A stretch of DNA of 59,210 nt from an uncultured Verrucomicrobiota bacterium. GTDB taxonomy: Bacteria > Verrucomicrobiota > Kiritimatiellia > RFP12 > UBA1067. The notes under the pieces were generated by a model. The model was not told the origin of the DNA. It worked only from the letters and a program-made list of their open reading frames with translations, and ran no database searches. Location of the stretch: assembly GCA_947305775.1 (NCBI GenBank), contig CAMZEN010000001.1:67852-127061 (forward strand), read 5' to 3'. Below, piece by piece: positions 9,157 through 17,443 of this stretch (the first letter of the stretch is position 1; each line of letters begins with the position of its first letter). Both the position numbers and the translations under genes were made by a program.

Positions 9157-9870
9157 ATGGATGCGCTAAAGGCAACGGATGTTTGCCGGTCTTACGGACG
9201 ACAGAAGGTGTTGGACGGTTTCAGTCTTGCTCTTGCTCCGGGCGAGTTCGCCGCGCTTATGGGGCCGAGCGGCAGCGGCAAGTCGACGTTTCTCAACATC
9301 GCGGCAGGTCTCATTTGCGCGGATTCCGGAAAGGTTGAAATAGGCGGCAACGACATCACCGCCATGGGTGACGGCGCGGCGACCAGATTCCGCCGACGTC
9401 ATGTAGGAGTTGTGTTCCAGGCGTACAATTTGCTTAAGTCATACACCGTATCGGATAACATCTCAATGCCTGTGCGTCTCGATCACCGCAGGATTGATGC
9501 CGATCGTCTATCGCACCTTGTTGCGGCGCTCGGATTATCCGGTCTTGAAAAGAAGCTTCCCGCAGAGCTCTCTGGCGGAGAGCGCCAGCGCGTTGCGATA
9601 GCGCGCGCGCTTTTCGCGCAGCCGTACGCGATTTTGGCGGACGAGCCGACGGGCAATCTCGACATGTCCTCGACCAGGTCAATATGCGAACTTCTGAAGA
9701 CGCTGAACAAGACGGAGCGCAGCGCGATACTCGTCGTCACCCACGACCCGGTTGTAGCCGCGAGCGCAGAGACGGTGCACTTCTTGAAGGATGGACGCGT
9801 AGAGGCTAGCTTCCCAACGGATAACGATCCGGCGAAAGTGTCACGCCGCTATCTTGAGACCTACGGCTGA
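9157..9870 (+). CDS. ABC transporter ATPase, MacB/LolD type
   Basis: A 237-residue ATPase with Walker A GPSGSGKST at 36-44, signature LSGGERQRVAIARAL, Walker B ILADEPTGNLD and the switch histidine (VVTHD). The length and the NLD after Walker B are typical of the MacB/LolD branch that powers FtsX-type permeases by mechanotransmission, and not import. It is followed 15 bp later by its permease. No outer-membrane factor or MacA-like adaptor is adjacent. Substrate could be a lipoprotein, peptide or cell-envelope component; I cannot decide which. Confidence 0.93.
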   Translation: MDALKATDVCRSYGRQKVLDGFSLALAPGEFAALMGPSGSGKSTFLNIAAGLICADSGKVEIGGNDITAMGDGAATRFRRRHVGVVFQAYNLLKSYTVSDNISMPVRLDHRRIDADRLSHLVAALGLSGLEKKLPAELSGGERQRVAIARALFAQPYAILADEPTGNLDMSSTRSICELLKTLNKTERSAILVVTHDPVVAASAETVHFLKDGRVEASFPTDNDPAKVSRRYLETYG

Positions 9871-9885
9871 GGACTGGAGGCGGCA

Positions 9886-12165
9886 ATGATGTTCGGTCTT
9901 GTATTGAGTGGCCTCAGGCGAGGTAAGGCCCGCTTCATGTGCGCGGCACTTGGCATGGCCGCTGCAGTGGGGGCGGTAGTTTTCGTGTTCTCGCTCGCGG
10001 CTACGAACAGCGCGCAGGCGCCAACGCTCGCAAAAAGGGCGGCGAAACCATGGAGCGCGTGGTATATAGACGGATGGATGCCGAATGCCAGCCTTAAGCA
10101 GAAGTTGCCAGATGCCGACCTTAAGATGGACCTTGTGAGACTCTCAATCGACCTTCGCCCAGGCGGAAAGGTGCTTCAAGGCCCGCCCATGATGTCCATC
10201 ATGGCCCCTGCCCCGGAGAGAAGCCCTTATGAAGCGGCTCCGCTCGTCGAAGGACGCTGGGTTGACGAATCCGCCGCAGAGCCCGAGTTCGTCTGCACGG
10301 CAAACACACTCAAGCGGTTCGGACGCGACATGGGCGTGCAGATTGGCGACACAGTAAAGTTCGTCGGACGAAAAGGAACGGTCTCCGCACGTCTTGTGGG
10401 GCTGCTGTCCGAGGTCAAACTGCCGCGAGGCTTCCCCGACACCTTTGCAAATGCGGCCGCCTTCGGCGCTATTTCCGGCGAAAGACGTGGAACGATCTAC
10501 ATGTTGCGCGAACGAATCGATGGGGAGGGCATCCTTACACCGGAATCTGAAACGGTTGTCGCCGTGTTCCAGAACGACGAGCAGCGCCGCATGGACTACG
10601 CCCGGCCGCTAATGCTTGTCGCGTCCATCCTCACTGCGTTGGCCTTGCTCGTAAACTCTCTACTTCTTTCAGTAGAGGACAATAGAGGCTCTCTCGCCAT
10701 ATTGCGAACGATCGGCCTTTCGCGCGGCGGAGTGGTTTTGTTTGTTCTCATAGAATCGCTCATCTCTGCGGCGGTCGGTCTTGTCGTAGGGATTTTAGGC
10801 GCGATGGGCGCACTTTGGCTTTACGTCGCGGCAGATGTCGCGGCGTTTCCTGTCGGCATGGCGATCGACTGGCGGACAACCTTCATCGCGGCGGTGCTTT
10901 CGCTTGCCGTTTCGCTTTTGGCGGTACTTTTTGCGCTGAGGACGGCGCTTTCCGTAAGGCCAATGGACTCTTCGTCTTTCGTTCCGCGTTCGCACCGCCG
11001 CGGAATGGCGATTGCGTTCGCCTTCGGTTTCGCCGCGTTTGTCGCCGTTGAGGTATGGGGCGCGAGCCTTATGCGTGGTTTTGTGCCCTCGCCGGAATGG
11101 CCGGATGCCATAATCTCACTTCTTCCTTCCGGCGCAAGCTCCTTCGACATCGAGAAGCTGAGGAATCTTGACGGCGTAAAGCGCATAAGCGAGCTTTATC
11201 CGTTGCAGCTGATGTTTTCGCAGGAAGGGAAGGCGAACGCGCTTTTCCTTGCGGCGGAATGGCTGCCCGACTTCAAGTTTGTGGAAGGAACCCACGACGA
11301 ATGCGCCAAGGCCATTGCCGCAGGCGACGCCTGCGTAATTTCGCTCATGATTTCGAATGCGCAAGGACTGCACAAAGGTGATATGCTTAAAGTCATGGCC
11401 AGCGGCGTTCCCGGGGCATCGGCGACCGAGGTTTCGCTTCCGATTGCTGGAGTGGTGGATGTAAACTGGCACATGGTCACCAGCCGCGGTTTGGTGCGCG
11501 GCATGAATGGTGCGCCCGTCATGACCGACGGTCCGGTATTCGTTTCGTTCGACACTCTCGAATCTCTGGATGCGCGTCCGTCTGCCATGGTCCGCATGAC
11601 CCACCTTTGGGTAGACTACAAACCGGACTTTCTTGAGCGTCACGGCGCATTCAAAGCGGGGCGTATAATAGAGGAGGCGGTAAAGGATGCGCTTGGCGAT
11701 CCTGCCGGGTTTACCGTAAGGTTGCACGCACGAGACGAAATTGCGGAAGGCACGCTTGCTCACGGAACGGATCTGATCGGTCAGGCGGCCCGTGTTCCGT
11801 TCGTGTTTCTCGCAATACTTGCAATCGGGTTTGTCGCTATGCTTGTCGCCGAGGCCGCCGCCTTAAGACGGGAACACGCCGTGCTTCGGGCGATTGGCGC
11901 CACAAAGGCACACCTCGCTTGGCTGCTTGCCTTGGGCGCGGTCAAGACGGCCCTGACCGGAATGGCGATTGGCTTGCCGACGGGAGCGTTCTTCGGCTGG
12001 TTGACGGCGGGCTGTACAGCATCTATTTGGAGTGGAATGCCTCACTATTTTATTGTTCCGTGGCGAATTGTCGCAGAAGGGGCGTTTGGTGCGCTCATAT
12101 TCGCCGTTCTTGTATCGGTCCCTACGGCCATTGCGCTTGTCTCTGGCGAAATCAGGCGCAAATAA
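9886..12165 (+). CDS. FtsX/MacB-type ABC transporter permease
   Basis: ATG 9886 is preceded by GGAGG at 9876-9880. The 759-residue protein has an N-terminal transmembrane helix (about 18-40), a large periplasmic MacB-core-like domain, and an FtsX domain with three helices near 245-355 (ILRTIGLSRGGV coupling region). A fifth helix follows near 372-395, then a second periplasmic domain and a second FtsX domain at about 640-755 (VLRAIGATKAHLAWLL). This duplicated arrangement resembles permeases that carry both halves in one chain. It is probably an exporter or envelope-lipid/lipoprotein extractor with the ATPase at 9157; substrate unknown. Confidence 0.88.
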   Translation: MMFGLVLSGLRRGKARFMCAALGMAAAVGAVVFVFSLAATNSAQAPTLAKRAAKPWSAWYIDGWMPNASLKQKLPDADLKMDLVRLSIDLRPGGKVLQGPPMMSIMAPAPERSPYEAAPLVEGRWVDESAAEPEFVCTANTLKRFGRDMGVQIGDTVKFVGRKGTVSARLVGLLSEVKLPRGFPDTFANAAAFGAISGERRGTIYMLRERIDGEGILTPESETVVAVFQNDEQRRMDYARPLMLVASILTALALLVNSLLLSVEDNRGSLAILRTIGLSRGGVVLFVLIESLISAAVGLVVGILGAMGALWLYVAADVAAFPVGMAIDWRTTFIAAVLSLAVSLLAVLFALRTALSVRPMDSSSFVPRSHRRGMAIAFAFGFAAFVAVEVWGASLMRGFVPSPEWPDAIISLLPSGASSFDIEKLRNLDGVKRISELYPLQLMFSQEGKANALFLAAEWLPDFKFVEGTHDECAKAIAAGDACVISLMISNAQGLHKGDMLKVMASGVPGASATEVSLPIAGVVDVNWHMVTSRGLVRGMNGAPVMTDGPVFVSFDTLESLDARPSAMVRMTHLWVDYKPDFLERHGAFKAGRIIEEAVKDALGDPAGFTVRLHARDEIAEGTLAHGTDLIGQAARVPFVFLAILAIGFVAMLVAEAAALRREHAVLRAIGATKAHLAWLLALGAVKTALTGMAIGLPTGAFFGWLTAGCTASIWSGMPHYFIVPWRIVAEGAFGALIFAVLVSVPTAIALVSGEIRRK

Positions 12166-12217
12166 GTTCATTTTATGTGTGGAAAATGCAATAATTGTGC
12201 TATTATTATTGTCGGTA

Positions 12218-12246
12218 TTGATTTTCTTGCGCACCTCTGATATAAT
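12218..12246 (+). promoter_or_regulatory. Promoter for the HPt-like gene
   Basis: TTGATT at 12218-12223, a 17-bp spacer and TATAAT at 12241-12246, preceded by TGA in the extended -10 position. Predicted transcription start is about 12253, leaving a leader of about 35 nt before ATG 12288. The surrounding 12166-12287 gap is AT-rich. Confidence 0.65.
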
Positions 12247-12287
12247 ACTTCACAACAAAATTTTGTTTGAGTGAGTACTTTGGACTT

Positions 12288-12596
12288 ATGAAAGCTTGCT
12301 GTGAAAAGTATCTTGGTGAACTTTTAGGCGATGATGTCGATCTAATGTTCGAGATCTATGAAGAGTATGTGCGTTCTGTTCATGAAAAGAAGAGCGTACT
12401 TGTTGAAGCTCTTAATGCCGAAAACTGGAAGTCGGTAAAAGATATATTGAACTCTCTAAAGGGTAATGCATTCGCGTCTGGTGATAAGGAAATGGCTGAA
12501 ACGGCTGCTTTTGCCATAGAAGCCGCTATTCAGCACGATAAAGAGGCTTGTCTCAAGCAAATAGCCCGGATAGAGGAGCTCGCCGCGCTTTTCTAG
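12288..12596 (+). CDS. HPt-like protein lacking the phosphorylatable His
   Basis: A small helical protein that aligns along its whole length with the HPt protein at 14470 (both begin MK.CC..YL and share EYV, a K-G-N core and a SGD/AGD tail). In the motif where the other copy has HAMKGNS, this one has NSLKGNA, so the phospho-accepting His is replaced by Asn55. I chose ATG 12288 because it aligns with the paralogue's start; a TTG at 12267 is possible. Codons are more AT-rich than in neighbouring genes. It cannot relay phosphate by the usual chemistry, so a decoy, adaptor or antagonist role is the likely inference. It has its own promoter and is separated from the next gene by a palindrome array. 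Confidence 0.75.
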   Translation: MKACCEKYLGELLGDDVDLMFEIYEEYVRSVHEKKSVLVEALNAENWKSVKDILNSLKGNAFASGDKEMAETAAFAIEAAIQHDKEACLKQIARIEELAALF

Positions 12597-12604
12597 GCCA
12601 TCGC

Positions 12605-12725
12605 GGTTGCGCACCATTTGGACCTTTGGTGCGCACCGTTTTAGTGTTTGGTGTGCACCGTTTTAGTGTTTGGTGCGCACCATTTTAGTGTTTGGTGCGC
12701 ACCATTTGCTGTTTTGGTGTTTATC
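12605..12725 (+). repeat. 22-bp-spaced array of GGTGCGCACC palindromes
   Basis: Perfect or near-perfect 10-bp palindromes GGTGCGCACC start at 12628, 12650 (GGTGTGCACC), 12672 and 12694, exactly 22 bp apart. A one-base-longer copy lies at 12605-12615 and a half site (GGTGTTTATC) at 12716 in the same phase. Spacers are TTTTAGTGTTT-like. A spacing close to two helical turns puts all sites on one DNA face, as expected for cooperative binding of a dimeric regulator. The array ends about 18-40 bp before the promoter of the next gene. Confidence 0.8.
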
Positions 12726-12742
12726 TTACAGCTCATTGACGG

Positions 12743-12771
12743 TTGTGCGGGTCGGGGTTATATGGTATAAT
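12743..12771 (+). promoter_or_regulatory. Extended -10 promoter before the receiver-phosphatase gene
   Basis: TTGTGC at 12743-12748, 17-bp spacer, TGG immediately before TATAAT at 12766-12771. Predicted start near 12778, about 25 nt before ATG 12803. A better -35 match (TTGACG, 12736) has an unusable 24-bp spacer. This probably drives the long downstream transcript into the polysaccharide genes. Confidence 0.65.
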
Positions 12772-12802
12772 ACAAGGCAAAAATTGCAGGACGTAGAGGA
12801 GT

Positions 12803-14473
12803 ATGGCTAGTTCGCGTGACATATATACATCAAAAATTCTTGTCGTGGACGACGAGAAGTTGATAAGGTTGACCATCAGTGCCAAGCTGAAAAGCGTCGG
12901 CTTTGTTCCGATCGCGGTGGGCACGGTCGAAGAGGCCATTGCGGTGCTCAAGAACGAAAAACAGAGCCTGCGCGCCATCATAACCGACATCATGATGGGC
13001 GACATGGACGGTTTCGTGTTTCGCGACATCGTGCGCGGGCTTGATTCCACTTTGCCGATATTCTTCATGACGGCGCTCGATCCCGAAGAGGGCAGCGGCT
13101 TTTTGAAGCGCATTCTCACCGACGCCAACAGCTACTATCTGCCCAAGGCGATCAAGCCGCAAGTAATGCTGCGCCGAATACAGAGCATTGTCGCTTCGCG
13201 CAGGATCGAGCAGTTCATCGAGCGCCAGATGACGGAACAGAGAACGTCCCTGTCGCTTGCAGCGCATGTGCAGCACAGCATGCTGCCTGCAAGAGTCATA
13301 CTTACGCCGAGAGGCTTCTACACCACGCTTTGGAAGCCAAAGGACATCGTGAGCGGCGATTTGTACGAAGCGGTGCAGTTCGGTTTTGGCGTGTATCTCT
13401 ACGTGCTGGGCGACATTCAGGGTCACGGCACGAGCGCCGCGCTCGCCATGACCGCGGTGCAGTCGTTCCTGAAGCAGTTCGCGAAGCACGAGGGAACCCA
13501 GACCGTCGGTCCGGAGGAGATTGCGAACCTGCTTCACGAGTTCTTCAGACAACACCTGACCGACGTCACATACATGACGGCGCTCATATGCATCCACCGT
13601 CCCCTCAAAGGCGAAGTCGAGTGGATAAGCTGCGGCGCGCCCGACTTGATCGTGTTCGATCCGATGAACGAGACCGACGTCGACATCAACCCCGAGAAGA
13701 GGGGCGGGCTGCCCATAGGCATGATGCCCGACACCGTCTACCATCACAGCGACGTGGTGACGACAAAGCTCAGTGACACAGCCGTCTGCGTCGCCTGTTC
13801 GGACGGTTTCTCCGACATCGGCCACGACTCGAAGTTCGCCGAGGTGCTGCCCGACGAGCTCTTCAAGAGCATATGCAGGGATCTCGTCGGCAGCGCGCGG
13901 CTGGATGGTTCGCTCGTGGTCGTTCCGCAGAAGATCATAACCGCATGCGAGGATTTCGGCTACAAGCACTATTCCGACGACGTTACGATGCTTTTGTTCG
14001 GCAAGCGGAGCTATCCGGAGGGCGTCTACGAGCTGGCGGTGCCGCTTCAGGCCGACAGCATAGCGGAAGCGGCGGTCTCTCTCGGTGAGTGGTGCACCGC
14101 AAACGGGTGGAGCGAAGGGCTGATAAACAGAGTGCAGCTCGTGATGGAAGAAGTTTTGATGAACGTCCACGACCACGGCGTGGATGCGCGCGAACGACTG
14201 AGCGCCGTCGCGAACCTGCGCCTGCGGCTGAAAAGGGACTTCGCCGAGCTGACCATCTGGGACTGCGGAACTCCGATGCCCAGCGTGGAAGTCGCGGCAG
14301 GCGACTCGAAGGTCGCCTTCGAACTCAAGAACCGCGAGTACTGCGGCCATGGCCGCGGCCGTCTTATAACGCGCGAGCTTTGCAACGGCATATCGCGAAG
14401 CCGCTACGAAAACCTTAACGAAACGATGTTTTTCATCCCAATAGAATACACTGTCAGAGGAGACGAACAATGA
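12803..14473 (+). CDS. Receiver-PP2C phosphatase-HATPase regulator (HsbR/SypE-like)
   Basis: Three domains in order. A CheY-like receiver occupies residues 10-130 (acidic D16/D17, phospho-acceptor D62 in ITDIMMGDMDG, T90, K115). A SpoIIE-type PP2C Ser phosphatase covers about 165-400 (D186 in SGDLYEA, D204 in LGDIQGHG, ACSDGFSD, DDVTML). An RsbW-like ATPase covers about 415-550 (N454 in EEVLMNVHDHG; GRGRLITREL). Receiver-PP2C-HATPase is the order known from Pseudomonas HsbR; Vibrio SypE has the same parts permuted. Such proteins switch between phosphorylating and dephosphorylating a STAS protein according to receiver state, and a STAS gene lies at 17444. The HPt gene overlaps its stop by ATGA. 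A Shine-Dalgarno-like AGGAG lies unusually close (1 nt) to ATG 12803. Confidence 0.9.
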   Translation: MASSRDIYTSKILVVDDEKLIRLTISAKLKSVGFVPIAVGTVEEAIAVLKNEKQSLRAIITDIMMGDMDGFVFRDIVRGLDSTLPIFFMTALDPEEGSGFLKRILTDANSYYLPKAIKPQVMLRRIQSIVASRRIEQFIERQMTEQRTSLSLAAHVQHSMLPARVILTPRGFYTTLWKPKDIVSGDLYEAVQFGFGVYLYVLGDIQGHGTSAALAMTAVQSFLKQFAKHEGTQTVGPEEIANLLHEFFRQHLTDVTYMTALICIHRPLKGEVEWISCGAPDLIVFDPMNETDVDINPEKRGGLPIGMMPDTVYHHSDVVTTKLSDTAVCVACSDGFSDIGHDSKFAEVLPDELFKSICRDLVGSARLDGSLVVVPQKIITACEDFGYKHYSDDVTMLLFGKRSYPEGVYELAVPLQADSIAEAAVSLGEWCTANGWSEGLINRVQLVMEEVLMNVHDHGVDARERLSAVANLRLRLKRDFAELTIWDCGTPMPSVEVAAGDSKVAFELKNREYCGHGRGRLITRELCNGISRSRYENLNETMFFIPIEYTVRGDEQ

Positions 14474-14775
14474 AGGAATGCTGCAAGGAGTATCTGATCG
14501 GGCAGTTTGGCGACGAAGAGATTGTCGCCGACATATATGGAGAATACGTGTCGTCGCTCAAGGAGAAGATTGCCGAGTGCGAAAGTGCCTTGGCGGCGTT
14601 CGAATGGGTAAAGCTGGATCGCGCAGCGCATGCCATGAAGGGCAACTCGCTCGCGGCAGGCGACAACGACGTGGCGCAGTGCGCCATAGCGCTCCGCAAT
14701 GCGGCAAAGCTCCAGGAGCGCGACAACGCAATAAGCCTTATCAAGAACATAAAGGATCTTTCGGCGCAGCTGTAG
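14470..14775 (+). CDS. Histidine phosphotransfer (HPt) protein
   Basis: A 101-residue all-helical protein with the HPt core AHAMKGNSLAAGD; H54 is the predicted phospho-acceptor, with Lys and Gly at the usual +3/+4. AGAGGAG lies 7 bp before the ATG, and the start overlaps the upstream stop (ATGA), so it is made together with the receiver-phosphatase protein. The three hybrid kinases in the window (17773, 35033, 37024) end in receivers and have no HPt domain of their own. This protein is therefore the obvious shuttle from them to D62 of the 12803 protein; that wiring is inference. Confidence 0.85.
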   Translation: MKECCKEYLIGQFGDEEIVADIYGEYVSSLKEKIAECESALAAFEWVKLDRAAHAMKGNSLAAGDNDVAQCAIALRNAAKLQERDNAISLIKNIKDLSAQL

Positions 14776-14800
14776 CCGGAAGATCGTTTGCAGGCAGGGA

Positions 14801-15529
14801 ATGAGCAGTTTTCTTGACAGGTCAAAGGATACCGATCTTGACGGACTCATACGCGAGCTTGCGTCGAGATCGTACGGCAATACGCGCCGCAGCATAAGGC
14901 TTCGCGCGTGGAAGATGACCGTTGGGGGGTCCTACGCAATCAAGCGGACCATGGACATCGTCGGCAGTCTTGTCGGCATGGTGCTGCTTTCGCCGGTGTA
15001 TCTGGCAATCGCCCTCGCCGTAAAGCTGACGAGCCCCGGGCCGGTTATATTCAGCCAGGTGCGAGTCGGTCGCTACGGCCGGCACTTCAAGTTCTACAAG
15101 TTCCGCAGCATGTACATCGATGCCGAGGCCCGCAAGGAGGAGCTTCTCGCCAAGAACGAGTCCAAGGACGGCGTCATCTTCAAGATGAAGGACGATCCTC
15201 GCATCACAAAGGTCGGCAAGTTTCTCCGCCGCACGAGCCTTGACGAGCTGCCGCAGCTGTGGAATGTGTTCATAGGCGACATGAGCCTCGTCGGGCCACG
15301 CCCGCCGGTCCCGAAGGAAGTGCAGGAGTACACCCTTGAAGACCGCAAGCGTCTGGACGTGATACCAGGCATAACGTGCCTTTGGCAGATCATGGGCAGA
15401 AGCGAGATCCCGTTCCGCGAGCAGGTAAGGCTCGACAAGGAGTACATACTTGCACCGAGCGTCTGGAAGGATATCGTGATTCTGCTCAAGACGGTGCCTG
15501 CGATTCTGGGCGGCAAGGGGGCCTACTGA
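14801..15529 (+). CDS. Undecaprenyl-phosphate sugar-1-phosphate transferase
   Basis: A monotopic phosphoglycosyl transferase that starts polysaccharide assembly by moving a sugar-1-phosphate from UDP-sugar to undecaprenyl phosphate at the inner membrane. It shows the re-entrant hydrophobic helix (MDIVGSLVGMVLLSPVYLAI, about 51-70), KFYKFRSM, the catalytic Asp-Glu in TSLDELPQLWNV and MSLVGPRPP. At 242 residues it is the short catalytic form without the N-terminal CoA-binding-like or multi-TM extension of WbaP-type enzymes. It is the first enzyme gene of the locus, 25 bp after the HPt gene, with the next gene starting 1 bp beyond its stop. Sugar specificity cannot be read. Confidence 0.92.
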   Translation: MSSFLDRSKDTDLDGLIRELASRSYGNTRRSIRLRAWKMTVGGSYAIKRTMDIVGSLVGMVLLSPVYLAIALAVKLTSPGPVIFSQVRVGRYGRHFKFYKFRSMYIDAEARKEELLAKNESKDGVIFKMKDDPRITKVGKFLRRTSLDELPQLWNVFIGDMSLVGPRPPVPKEVQEYTLEDRKRLDVIPGITCLWQIMGRSEIPFREQVRLDKEYILAPSVWKDIVILLKTVPAILGGKGAY

Positions 15530-15530
15530 C

Positions 15531-16466
15531 ATGGCGGGTGACAGCATAATATTGGTTCCGTCCGTGCGCGACACCCAGTGGATCACGCGCATCGTGCCCG
15601 GCATAAGCCCCGCCGAGCTGCCGATAGCCGGCCGCCGCATAGTGGACTACCAGCTCGAGCATGCGCAGAGATTCGGCGTGATGCTGACCGAGATTATCGA
15701 CTGGCACTACTCGGCGCGGCTCGCCAAAGAGTTCCGGAACCCCGAGGAGAAGGGCTATCCGGTGTTCTACACGAGGCTGGACGGCAATATGCCGCGCGGT
15801 CTTGACGACCTCAAGGGGATGTCCACGCCGCTTACCGCGAACATGGCCGACGGGCTTGTGGTGGTGTGGGGGCTGTGCCTTTCCTACCATGGGGCGGAGG
15901 AGGTCCGCCTCGATCCGGTTTCCGACGAAGACCGCGCCGACACGCCCATGGGCGTGTACAGAATGGTCGGCGGCAGGTGGATGCGCATAAGGCCCTCGGG
16001 AGTGTCGCTGTCGAACGTAAAGGCGTGGCACATGGCTAATCTTGCGGTTCTCCACAAGCCAGGGCTTTTCACCCTGCCTGGCTATTCGGCCGAAGCGGAC
16101 GTCTACCTGGGACGCAACGTTGTGATAGAGCACGGCAGCGACATCAAGCCGCCTGTTCTGATCAACGACAACACGTGGCTTGCAAGAAATGTGCGGATTG
16201 ACGGCGACGTGATCGTCGGCAGCGGCTCCTTCATCGGCGAAGGTGCCCGTCTACGGCGGACCGTGGTCTGCGGCGACACCTACGTCGGCACGGATCTCGA
16301 ACTTGAGAGCAAGATCGTTGTCGGCAACCGGATAATAGACGCGGAGACCGGGGCGTGGATGGACATGGAGGAGCCGGGACTCGCGCGGCGCATCGGGGGC
16401 GGCTTTGGCTGGGTGAAGGCGGTGTTGCGCTTTTTGCGTGGGCGCTCGCATGGGAGTGTCGGCTGA
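15531..16466 (+). CDS. Degenerate nucleotidyltransferase with left-handed beta-helix tail
   Basis: The layout resembles sugar nucleotidyltransferases: an alpha/beta half with a remnant acceptor motif (PIAGRRIVDYQLEHA) and a C-terminal hexapeptide-repeat region at about 185-270 (VYLGRNVVIEHGSDIK, VIVGSGSFIGEGARL). The glycine-rich GxGTRL nucleotide-binding signature and the K in the following motif are absent, so catalysis is doubtful. It starts 1 bp after the sugar transferase stop and its TGA overlaps the next ATG, which suggests an obligate partner. It could be an allosteric or scaffold protein for the initiating transferase, or an acyltransferase-like protein; function unknown. Confidence 0.65.
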   Translation: MAGDSIILVPSVRDTQWITRIVPGISPAELPIAGRRIVDYQLEHAQRFGVMLTEIIDWHYSARLAKEFRNPEEKGYPVFYTRLDGNMPRGLDDLKGMSTPLTANMADGLVVVWGLCLSYHGAEEVRLDPVSDEDRADTPMGVYRMVGGRWMRIRPSGVSLSNVKAWHMANLAVLHKPGLFTLPGYSAEADVYLGRNVVIEHGSDIKPPVLINDNTWLARNVRIDGDVIVGSGSFIGEGARLRRTVVCGDTYVGTDLELESKIVVGNRIIDAETGAWMDMEEPGLARRIGGGFGWVKAVLRFLRGRSHGSVG

Positions 16467-17413
16467 TGGGCGTGCATGTCGCTGGAGACTCCCCGGCCAT
16501 GGACAGGCTCGTGGATGAGACGATCGCTGCGGTCGGCGCGGAGATCGACGCGCTTGCGGTGCCTCGTTTGAAGGGCGTTGTCCTTGGCGGGGGCTACGGG
16601 CGCGGAGAAGGCGGCGTGATCGTAGGGGCGGACGGCCGCGAAAGGCTTTCCAACGATCTTGATTTCTATGTGGTGGCCGAAGACGGCTCGTCCGATTCCG
16701 ATATCGCCGCAATCGGCAAGGCGCTTGCGCCGGTTTCGGAGAAGTGGACGTCAAAGCTTGGCATCGACGTGGACTTCTGCGTCGCGAAGACCCCCTGGCG
16801 GCTAAGGCACGACCAGGAGCGTGTCATGATACAGGAGCTGCTGCATGGCTATTTCGACGTGGCCGGGTTGAAGGGGGAAGAGCTTTTCGCGGGCGTTGAG
16901 CGCAGAGAGGCGTCGGCATTCCCTTGGATGGAGGCCGCGAGGCTTCTGATGAACCGTGGCGCCGGGCTCATAATGGCCATGGAGAGCGACGACGAAGCGT
17001 TCATAGTCAGGAACATCAACAAGTGTGTTCTCGGCGCCGGCGATGCGAGGCTCATAGTGCGCGGCGAATATCGCTGGAAGGCGCTGGACCGGGCCGAAGT
17101 CCTGGGAGAAGATCTTTATTCGTCGGCGGTCCAATGGAAGTTTCGTCCTTGGTCCAGCGCCATATGCACATGGGAAGTCGCGCGCAGGGCGTGGCTTGAT
17201 GCCGAGGCGGAAGTCATGGCCTGCGGCGGCGAAGGCTGCGGACGTTCGATATACAGTGCGGTTCGATGGGTGGTGCGTCGCCGTTCGCTTGGTGATTTGG
17301 ACTCCGTCGGGCAGGATCCGGTCGTTCGCATCCTCAAGCGCATGACCGAAATCATCAGGGAGAGGGCTCCGTTCCCGCCGGACCTGATGCAGGATTGGAA
17401 GGTTTTTAATTGA
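16466..17413 (+). CDS. Nucleotidyltransferase-fold protein
   Basis: The start at 16466 overlaps the previous stop (TGATG), giving a 315-residue protein beginning MGVHVAGDSPAMDRLVDE. Residues about 35-70 carry the two hallmarks of the minimal nucleotidyltransferase fold: GGGYGRGEGG and, after a loop, NDLDFYVV with the metal-binding Asp pair. The rest is helical. It belongs to no polysaccharide enzyme family that I recognise. Its position between the degenerate nucleotidyltransferase and the STAS gene suggests either a modifying enzyme or a regulator of the locus. Target unknown. Confidence 0.6.
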   Translation: MGVHVAGDSPAMDRLVDETIAAVGAEIDALAVPRLKGVVLGGGYGRGEGGVIVGADGRERLSNDLDFYVVAEDGSSDSDIAAIGKALAPVSEKWTSKLGIDVDFCVAKTPWRLRHDQERVMIQELLHGYFDVAGLKGEELFAGVERREASAFPWMEAARLLMNRGAGLIMAMESDDEAFIVRNINKCVLGAGDARLIVRGEYRWKALDRAEVLGEDLYSSAVQWKFRPWSSAICTWEVARRAWLDAEAEVMACGGEGCGRSIYSAVRWVVRRRSLGDLDSVGQDPVVRILKRMTEIIRERAPFPPDLMQDWKVFN

Positions 17414-17443
17414 AAACAATATTAGTAAGGAGTAGAAAAAATC

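Noticed and set aside
12605..12725. Iteron-type replication origin or CRISPR array
   Set aside because: There is no replication initiator gene, DnaA-box cluster or AT-rich unwinding block beside it, and repeats are contiguous with no unique spacers. A regulatory array fits better.
12830..14470. Minus-strand open frame (546 codons) opposite the receiver-PP2C-HATPase gene
   Set aside because: The plus strand encodes three clear domains; the minus product has no recognisable motif and no ribosome site.
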